15,999 nucleotides of DNA. It comes from an uncultured Oscillochloris sp. (GTDB taxonomy: Bacteria > Chloroflexota > Chloroflexia > Chloroflexales > Chloroflexaceae). Positions 8,715-13,854 of this stretch are shown here, one piece after another. The position numbers and the translations under genes are program-made. Every line of letters starts with the position of its first letter. Position 1 is the stretch's first letter. Below the pieces are notes generated by a model, which did not search any database, was not told the DNA's origin, and saw only the letters and a program-made list of their open reading frames with translations. Where the stretch lies: contig CAIRFY010000224.1 of the NCBI GenBank assembly GCA_903877945.1, forward strand, positions 1 to 15,999. Direction: 5' to 3'.

Positions 8715-10259
8715 TCACACCCCCATCTCACTCAGCAACTGCTGCTTGAGATTCCAAAGCTGCTGGCTTAGCGAGACGTGGTAGATATGCGGGGTCATAA
8801 TCCGGCGCACGCCGGTGTCGAGGCGATCCACATCGGCCCGGCGCAGTTGGCGCATGGCTTCAATTGTTGGCGCGGGGAGCGTCGGGCGACCGACGCGCAG
8901 CATTTCTACCAGCAGGGGTTCAACGGCGCTGATTTCGTTCTGGTGCAGCGCCCGGTGACGGCTGTGGTCGCCGGGGTGGCGCAGGATGATCTGCTCCTCC
9001 TGGCGCGGATCCTCACCCTCCAGCGTCACCAGATCGGCAGTGGCCTGGCCGCGCTGATCATAGATCCGCCACGCCTGCTTGAGTCCGGGGTTGGTCATCT
9101 TGTTCGGCGAGTCGGCGATCTTGATCGCCGGACGCCAGGTGTCGCCCTCCTGGAGCGCCACCAGCTTGTAGACTCCGCCCAGGGCACCCTCGCCGTGAGA
9201 GGTGACCAGGCGCGTGCCTACGCCATAGATCAGCCGATGAATGACCGCGTCGGCATCAACGCCGTGACGCCTGGCCTCATCGGCGATCTGCGACTGGATC
9301 TGCCAGATCGCCAGCTCATCAAGGTCGTTCGAGAGGACAATCGAGGTGTCCGGGAACCCGGCCGCGTCGAGCATCCGCGCCGACTGCACCGCGAGGTACG
9401 CCAGGTCGCCCGAGTCCAGGCGGATGCCCATGGGTGCATGTCCAGCAGCGCGTAGCTCCTCAAAGACCCGAATAGCGTTGGGGACGCCGCTCTCTAGCGT
9501 GTTAATCGTATCGACCAGCAACAGACAGTCATCGGGATAGCTCTCGGCGTAGGCGCGGAACGCCTCCAGTTCGCTGTTGCCAAGGGCCAGGAACACTTGC
9601 ACGAGGGCGTGGGCGTGGGTGCCCTTGGGCGGGTAGCCCAGCACATGCGAGAGACCGACGTTGGAGGTGAAATCGGCCCCGCCAATCAGGGCCGCCCGCG
9701 AACCCGCATTAGCCCCGCGATCCTGACCACGGCGCAGGCCGAACTCCAGCACCATCGCGGCCCGACTCACCTCGCGGATGCGTGCGGCCTTGGTGGCGAT
9801 CAGGGTCTGGTAGTTGAGCTGATTGAGCAGCGGCGTTTCGAGGATCTGAGCCATCGCCAGCGGGCCGCGCACCACCGTCAGCGGCACATTCGGATGAACC
9901 ACCCGGCCCTCGGGAATGGCGCTGATGCTGATCCGTGAAAAATCGCCCTGCTCGCGCAGGTAGTCAAGAAAGTCATCGCCGAACATCTGGCCACCCGTGC
10001 GGGTGCGCTGGCTACGCAGGTGGGCAATATCCTCGTCGCGGAAGCGGGCATCCTGCATCCAGTCGAGCAACCACTCCATGCCCGCGTTCACGCAGTAGCC
10101 CGCCTCGTGCATGCCGTAGTTCGGGTAGCGCCGGAAGAAGTGGTCGAACTGGGCCGGGCGCTCGTGGATGCCCTGGCGAAAGTAAAGCTGGGCCATGCTC
10201 AACTGGTACTGGTCGGTGAAGAGGATGCCCTCGGCAGTGCGCTGATCAACGCTGTTCAT
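8715..10259 (-). CDS. pncB: Nicotinate phosphoribosyltransferase
   Basis: This enzyme makes nicotinate mononucleotide from nicotinate and PRPP with ATP hydrolysis, the entry of the Preiss-Handler NAD salvage route. The 514-residue length and the N-terminus LFTDQYQLSMAQLYF fit the long bacterial NAPRTase group. EFGLRRGQD (172-180), SNVGLSHVLG and the PKGTHAHALV segment (211-220) with the candidate phosphorylated histidine are visible. IRLDSGDLA is the expected phosphoribosyl-binding segment. AGGAGG lies about seven bases before the ATG, one of the best ribosome sites in the window. The gene follows truB by 85 bases but has its own strong promoter there. Confidence 0.95.
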   Translation of the reverse strand: MNSVDQRTAEGILFTDQYQLSMAQLYFRQGIHERPAQFDHFFRRYPNYGMHEAGYCVNAGMEWLLDWMQDARFRDEDIAHLRSQRTRTGGQMFGDDFLDYLREQGDFSRISISAIPEGRVVHPNVPLTVVRGPLAMAQILETPLLNQLNYQTLIATKAARIREVSRAAMVLEFGLRRGQDRGANAGSRAALIGGADFTSNVGLSHVLGYPPKGTHAHALVQVFLALGNSELEAFRAYAESYPDDCLLLVDTINTLESGVPNAIRVFEELRAAGHAPMGIRLDSGDLAYLAVQSARMLDAAGFPDTSIVLSNDLDELAIWQIQSQIADEARRHGVDADAVIHRLIYGVGTRLVTSHGEGALGGVYKLVALQEGDTWRPAIKIADSPNKMTNPGLKQAWRIYDQRGQATADLVTLEGEDPRQEEQIILRHPGDHSRHRALHQNEISAVEPLLVEMLRVGRPTLPAPTIEAMRQLRRADVDRLDTGVRRIMTPHIYHVSLSQQLWNLKQQLLSEMGV

Positions 10260-10279
10260 GTCGCTCCTCCTGTCGTAAT

Positions 10280-10298
10280 TAGTGTTACTTATACACTA
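10280..10298. promoter_or_regulatory. Palindrome over the pncB transcription start (operator candidate)
   Basis: TAGTGT (10280-10285) and ACACTA (10293-10298) are perfect six-base half-sites seven bases apart. The site abuts the -10 box and covers the predicted start site near 10291. NAD genes in other bacteria are often repressed by NrtR, NiaR or NadQ at palindromic sites in such positions. I cannot assign a regulator from this single site. Confidence 0.55.
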
Positions 10299-10325
10299 TT
10301 ATACGTTGACAATGAGGAATGTCAA
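10298..10325 (-). promoter_or_regulatory. Strong sigma-70-type promoter of pncB
   Basis: On the minus strand a perfect TTGACA (10325-10320) is followed, after 16 bases, by a perfect TATAAT (10303-10298). The pncB ATG is about 32 bases after the predicted start site. Having both consensus hexamers in an 85-base gap is strong evidence that pncB is transcribed separately from truB. Confidence 0.88.
10306..10325. promoter_or_regulatory. Palindrome overlapping the pncB -35 box
   Basis: TTGACA at 10306-10311 and TGTCAA at 10320-10325 form a perfect inverted repeat with an eight-base spacer. The second half is the -35 hexamer itself, seen on the other strand. Part of the symmetry may simply be an extra -35-like hexamer, so an operator role is less certain than for 10280-10298. 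Confidence 0.45.
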
Positions 10326-10344
10326 GACACAACCTACACGCGGG

Positions 10345-11211
10345 CTAGAAAAACACCTTCTCCGGTCGCCACGCATCGCCCGTGCGCCGCAGCACCGCCA
10401 GCAGCGCACCCGCCTCATCGCAGGCGCGAGCAAACTCGCCGGGCAGAGCGGCGAGCGCCACCGGCAGCCCGTTGCGCACCCGGCGCGAGTCCTCGGCATC
10501 AAGCTGTGCCGTAGGCCAGCCCGCCAGCGCCACCTCGGGCGGAACGAGAGCCAGCGGCAGCCGGTCGGGGTCAGCCTGAAGATCGGCAAGCGCCACGGCG
10601 TCGCCGATCAGAAACGGCCCAACGAAGGTACGCTGGAGCGCTGCCAGATGCGCCCCGCAGCCCAAGGTCACCCCAATATCGCGGGCCAATGCACGGATGT
10701 AGGTTCCCTTGCCGCACGCCACCGTGATCACCAGTTCACCGGGGTCGCCCAGTTCCCATTCCAGGGCATCGATCTGCACCGGGCGCGCCTCACGCTCAAC
10801 CGTCTTCCCCGCCCGCGCCAGGTCATAGAGCCGCTGGCCCTGATGGTGCAAGGCCGAATACATCGGCGGCACCTGCATAATCGTCCCGCGCAGCGGGGCC
10901 ACAGCAGCCTCAATCAGCTCGGGCGTCAGCAGCGGCACCGGCGCAATCGAAACAACCTCGCCCTCCGCGTCATCGGTGCTGGTGACAACGCCCAGGCGCA
11001 CCAGGCCACGGTAGCCCTTGCGCACATCGCCCAGGTACTCGATCAGCCGCGTGGCGTGGCCGAGCGCCACCGGCAGCACCCCCGTGGCCGCCGGGTCAAG
11101 AGTACCGGCGTGTCCAACCTTCACCCCCCGCCCGGTAAGGCGGCGCACCCGCGCCACCACATCGTGCGAAGTCATCCCGGCGGGCTTGTCAATATTCAAA
11201 AATCCGTGCAT
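10345..11211 (-). CDS. truB: tRNA pseudouridine(55) synthase
   Basis: TruB makes the conserved pseudouridine 55 in the T-psi-C loop of tRNAs. The 288-residue product begins MHGFLNIDKPAGMTSHDVV, the family start. It has the catalytic GHAGTLDPAATGVL with Asp39, the PPMYSALHHQGQRLYDLAR segment and KGTYIRALARD. The ATG directly abuts the TAG stop of the upstream nrnA-type gene with no gap, so translation is probably coupled. That adjacency matches the conserved bacterial rbfA-nrnA-truB order. Confidence 0.97.
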   Translation of the reverse strand: MHGFLNIDKPAGMTSHDVVARVRRLTGRGVKVGHAGTLDPAATGVLPVALGHATRLIEYLGDVRKGYRGLVRLGVVTSTDDAEGEVVSIAPVPLLTPELIEAAVAPLRGTIMQVPPMYSALHHQGQRLYDLARAGKTVEREARPVQIDALEWELGDPGELVITVACGKGTYIRALARDIGVTLGCGAHLAALQRTFVGPFLIGDAVALADLQADPDRLPLALVPPEVALAGWPTAQLDAEDSRRVRNGLPVALAALPGEFARACDEAGALLAVLRRTGDAWRPEKVFF

Positions 11212-12204
11212 CTACAACCCAATCGCCGCCCGCAGCAGCGGCAGCACCAGCGCTTCAGCCGCATCCAGGCCCAGCGGCAGGTCGGCCCCAGCGGCCTGCG
11301 CGTGACCACCCCCGCCCCAGGTCTGCGCGATCGTGGCCACATTAATCTCCGGCGCTGAGCGCAGGCTCACTTTGACAGTGCCGTCAGCCCGCTCCTTAAA
11401 CAAGACCGACACCCGCATCCCAACCACCCGCTGCATCCGTGTGACCGCGTCGTCGGCGGCCTCATCGGCGGCACCGGTCGCTGCCAGCATATCCTGAGAA
11501 ACCCGCGCCCAGAGCAGGCCGCCCTCGCGCCGCAGCAGACCAAGCGCGATCCCGCTGAGTTGCACCGTCTCAACCGGCACCGAGAAGTAGACCGCATTCA
11601 CCACCAGGCGCTGGTCGGCCCCGGCGTCGAGCATATCAGCGGCGGTACGCAGGGTCTGCGGGGTCGTCACGCTCGTCTGGAAGCTCTGGGTGTCGGTCGT
11701 CGTACCCAACAGCATGCAGGTAGCCGCCGCTGGCGAGATCGGCAATTCCATCGCCCGAAACAGCCGAAAGAGCAGGTCAGCGCAGGACGCCGCCGCAGGC
11801 TGAATCAGATTCAGATTCCCCCCGCCATCATTAGTCACATGATGATCAACAATCATCAGCGGGCGAGATGTCATCGCCGGGCCGTGGTCGCGATAGATCT
11901 GACCGACCCGCTCTAGCGAGGCCGTATCCAGCATCCAGATCAGATCGGCGTCGGGCAGGGCGTCACCGGCCCGGTAGATTGTCACATGCTCAATACCCGC
12001 AAGCGCAGCACTGTACTGCGGCAGCGTCGATGCCGCAACGGGGATCGGCTCCTTGCCAATCGCCTGCAGCACATGGTACGCCCCTAGGAGCGAGCCAATC
12101 GCATCACCGTCGGGGTTGATATGGGTGAGGAGCAGGATACGCTGCGCCTGAGCGAGCTGCTGGGTAAAGGCGGGAGCAGCCGCAACGGGGTCGGTGTAGA
12201 TCAT
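11212..12204 (-). CDS. nrnA: DHH/DHHA1 phosphoesterase, NrnA-like (oligoribonuclease / pAp phosphatase)
   Basis: NrnA-type enzymes degrade 2-5-mer RNAs and dephosphorylate 3'-phosphoadenosine 5'-phosphate. The 330-residue protein has the DHH-family metal ligands: THINPDGDAIGS (27-38, with Asp32 and Asp34), LDTA with Asp93, and DHH at 120-122. The C-terminal DHHA1 domain shows GGGGHAQAAG, the substrate-binding loop. Length and place directly before truB support the nrnA assignment over other DHH proteins, but substrate preference cannot be read from sequence. No Shine-Dalgarno precedes the ATG at 12204. The upstream gap is mostly repeat copy B, and CGCAGT/ACTGCG (12214-12227) is a small palindrome close to the start. 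Confidence 0.9.
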   Translation of the reverse strand: MIYTDPVAAAPAFTQQLAQAQRILLLTHINPDGDAIGSLLGAYHVLQAIGKEPIPVAASTLPQYSAALAGIEHVTIYRAGDALPDADLIWMLDTASLERVGQIYRDHGPAMTSRPLMIVDHHVTNDGGGNLNLIQPAAASCADLLFRLFRAMELPISPAAATCMLLGTTTDTQSFQTSVTTPQTLRTAADMLDAGADQRLVVNAVYFSVPVETVQLSGIALGLLRREGGLLWARVSQDMLAATGAADEAADDAVTRMQRVVGMRVSVLFKERADGTVKVSLRSAPEINVATIAQTWGGGGHAQAAGADLPLGLDAAEALVLPLLRAAIGL

Positions 12205-12241
12205 GGTGTGTTACGCAGTACACTGCGCCCATACGTCGTAA

Positions 12242-12358
12242 GACAAGGTTCAGATCCGCTTTACAGTGTGCGCTGTTCGTAGTGGGCGCTTCAGCGCCAA
12301 GCGGCTGAAGCCGCCACTACGAACTGTAAACCCGAAACCTGGCACCTGAAACCTTATC
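12242..12358. mobile_element. MITE-like repeat with GACAAGGTT terminal inverted repeats (copy B)
   Basis: The 117-base element begins GACAAGGTT (12242-12250) and ends AACCTTATC (12350-12358), one base from the perfect complement. The blocks GCTTTACAGTGTGCGCT and GAAACCTGGCACCTGAAACC match copy A. The centre differs: it is a long hairpin with outer arms GTTCGTAGTGG and CCACTACGAAC and inner CTTCAGC/GCTGAAG. It lies in the gap between the methyltransferase stop and nrnA, ending three bases from that stop codon. It carries no gene. Confidence 0.85.
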
Positions 12359-12361
12359 TAA

Positions 12362-12952
12362 TCAAGATTCCAATGGCTTAAGCAGGCGGTAGACCGCATA
12401 GCCCGACCGCTTTTTGATCTCTTTCAGCTTGAGCTGATTGCGCACGCCGAGGCGCGGGATCAGATGGTTCAGGCCGCTGACAACCACGAACCAATACTCC
12501 CCGCCGACCCGCAACTGCGCCAGCGGGCCAAGGATAAACTCCTGCTCAATCGCCAAGTCGCCGATCTTAGCTGGGATGTTCGAGAGAATCAGATCGTACG
12601 GGCCGGGCGGCACCGACTCAAGCCCCACACTGCCGAGGGCGCTCACGTTCTGCACGCCATTCATTGCTGCGTTATGTCGAGCATAACGCACTGCCAACAG
12701 ATCCTTATCAGCCATCACCACCGCAGCGGCGGGATAGCGCCGGGCCAGGGTGATCCCAATCACACCGCAGCCGCAGCCAAGATCGAGGATCCGTGCGGGA
12801 GATTCCGCAGGCTCCAGACTCCGCAGCAGCAGATCGGTGCCATCGTCAACCTCAAACGAGGAGAAGATCGTGTGGCCGACATCAAACGCAAACTGCTGGC
12901 CGCGCAGCGTGTACGGGATACGCTTCTTGTAGTAGGCGTCAAGGTCGGTCAT
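12362..12952 (-). CDS. RsmC-like class I SAM-dependent methyltransferase
   Basis: The 196-residue protein has the Rossmann SAM-binding motif ILDLGCGCGVIGI (55-67), an acidic residue at the end of strand 2 (VVMADKD, Asp82) and LSNIPAKIG (123-131). The last motif occupies the place of the NPP(Y/F) catalytic motif of N-methyltransferases such as RsmC, but the second Pro and aromatic residue are replaced. It resembles the C-terminal catalytic domain of 16S rRNA guanine-N2 methyltransferases, standing alone without the N-terminal half. An RNA substrate is likely from the neighbours (infB, rbfA, nrnA, truB) but unproven. No Shine-Dalgarno precedes the ATG, because the octamer array reaches to within eight bases of it. 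Confidence 0.82.
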   Translation of the reverse strand: MTDLDAYYKKRIPYTLRGQQFAFDVGHTIFSSFEVDDGTDLLLRSLEPAESPARILDLGCGCGVIGITLARRYPAAAVVMADKDLLAVRYARHNAAMNGVQNVSALGSVGLESVPPGPYDLILSNIPAKIGDLAIEQEFILGPLAQLRVGGEYWFVVVSGLNHLIPRLGVRNQLKLKEIKKRSGYAVYRLLKPLES

Positions 12953-12960
12953 ATGATGAC

Positions 12961-13320
12961 TGGGTGACTCGGAGACTCGGTGACTCGGTGACTCGGTGAC
13001 TCGGTGACGCGCTGACGCGCTGACGCGCTGACGCGGTGACGCGGTGACGCGCTGACGCGCTGACGCGGTGACTCGGTGACGCGGTGACGCGGTGACGCGC
13101 TGACACGGTGACGCGGTGACGCGCTGACGCGGTGACTCGGTGACTCGGTGACGCGCTGACTCGGTGACTCGGTGACGCGCTGACCCGGTGACGCGGTGAC
13201 GCGGCGACGCGCTGACGCGGTGACGCGCTGACGCGCTGACGCGCTGACGCGCTGACGCGCTGACGCGGTGACGCGCTGACGCGGTGACGCGGTGACGCGC
13301 TGACGCAGTGACGCGGTGAC
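12961..13320. repeat. Octamer tandem repeat array, 45 units
   Basis: Exactly 45 eight-base units of the form NCGSTGAC fill 360 bases without a single insertion or deletion. I count 9 TCGGTGAC, 17 GCGCTGAC, 13 GCGGTGAC and 6 single variants. The array starts eight bases before the methyltransferase start codon (read on +). At 13320/13321 the orientation reverses (TGAC then GTCA). On the minus strand the unit contains no stop codon in any frame, so a 128-codon open frame with an eight-residue period appears. I regard that frame as a by-product of the repeat. Confidence 0.97.
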
Positions 13321-13330
13321 GTCAGCTTTT

Positions 13331-13386
13331 TTCACCGTGTCACCCAGTCACCGTGTCACCCAGTCACCGTGTCACCCAGTCACCGC
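13331..13386. repeat. Inverted octamer arm, 7 units, abutting the rbfA stop
   Basis: Seven units of the reverse-complement octamer lie here, alternating GTCACCGT and GTCACCCA to give a 16-base higher-order period; the last is GTCACCGC. A further inverted GTCAGC stands at 13321-13326 before a run of T. The arm ends one base before the rbfA stop codon. In the mRNA it could pair with the start of the 45-unit array to form a long imperfect hairpin. Confidence 0.93.
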
Positions 13387-13387
13387 C

Positions 13388-13768
13388 TCACTCCTCCTCA
13401 AAATGCGGCGGGTTGACCTTGCGCTCTTCCTCAACATCGTGCAGCACCTTCTCGATATGGATGCTATAGTCGAGCGACGTATCAAGCATCAAGTGCAACT
13501 CGGGGACAAAGCGCATATGGCGCATCTCATCGGCCACCCGTCGGCGCAAGAAGCTGCGGGCACGCTGGAGCCCGGCCATCGTATCAGCCCTGGCCGCGTC
13601 GTCGCCCATCACCGAGATCCGCACCGTGGCGTGCTGAAGATCCGCGCTCACCTCTACGCCCGTCACCGTAGCGAAGCCCACTCGCGGATCCTTAATCTCA
13701 GACTGGATCACATCGCCGAGTACCTGCTGGATCCGGTCGGCGACCTGCTGGAGACGTTGTTTACTCAT
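13388..13768 (-). CDS. rbfA: 30S ribosome-binding factor A
   Basis: RbfA binds the nascent 30S subunit near the 16S 5' helix and assists late maturation and cold adaptation. From the ATG at 13768 the product is 126 residues, normal for the KH-like family. It starts MSKQRLQQVADRIQQVL and contains IKDPRVG (25-31) and the signature around RFVPELHLMLDTSLDYSIHI, ending in an acidic tail. The frame is open up to 13843, but the added 25 residues are translated heptamer repeat and are excluded. No ribosome site is visible because A/T-rich repeat DNA directly precedes the ATG. infB ends 86 bases upstream; infB-rbfA is a conserved pair. Confidence 0.95.
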   Translation of the reverse strand: MSKQRLQQVADRIQQVLGDVIQSEIKDPRVGFATVTGVEVSADLQHATVRISVMGDDAARADTMAGLQRARSFLRRRVADEMRHMRFVPELHLMLDTSLDYSIHIEKVLHDVEEERKVNPPHFEEE

Positions 13769-13780
13769 AAATTCAAAATT

Positions 13781-13847
13781 CAAAATGCAAAATGCAAAAT
13801 GCAAGATGACATCTGCGCTCATTTTGCATTTTGCATTTTGCATTTTG
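13781..13847. repeat. Heptamer inverted repeat between infB and rbfA
   Basis: Four units of CAAAATG (13781-13808, the last being CAAGATG) face four units of CATTTTG (13820-13847) across an 11-base spacer. The 28-base arms pair with a single mismatch. Two related AAAATTC units extend the left side toward the rbfA start. The repeat occupies almost the whole infB-rbfA gap and would form a weak A/U-rich stem in the transcript. The same heptamer occurs at 8684-8711. Confidence 0.92.
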
Positions 13848-13854
13848 CATTGAG

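Noticed and set aside
10282..11358. 358-codon open frame antisense to truB and the end of nrnA
   Set aside because: Its composition (Arg/His/Gln-rich) is typical of an antisense frame, and it would start inside the pncB promoter.
12214..12227. Small palindrome CGCAGT/ACTGCG before nrnA
   Set aside because: Six-base arms with a two-base gap are expected by chance at this GC content, and nothing else supports an operator.
12949..13335. 128-codon minus-strand open frame with an eight-residue repeat (RQRVTASP-like)
   Set aside because: The octamer unit has no stop codon in any minus-strand frame, so the open frame is inevitable. It has no ribosome site and no family resemblance.
12961..13386. 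Possible CRISPR array
   Set aside because: Units are eight bases, directly adjacent and without unique spacers, and there are no cas genes in the window.
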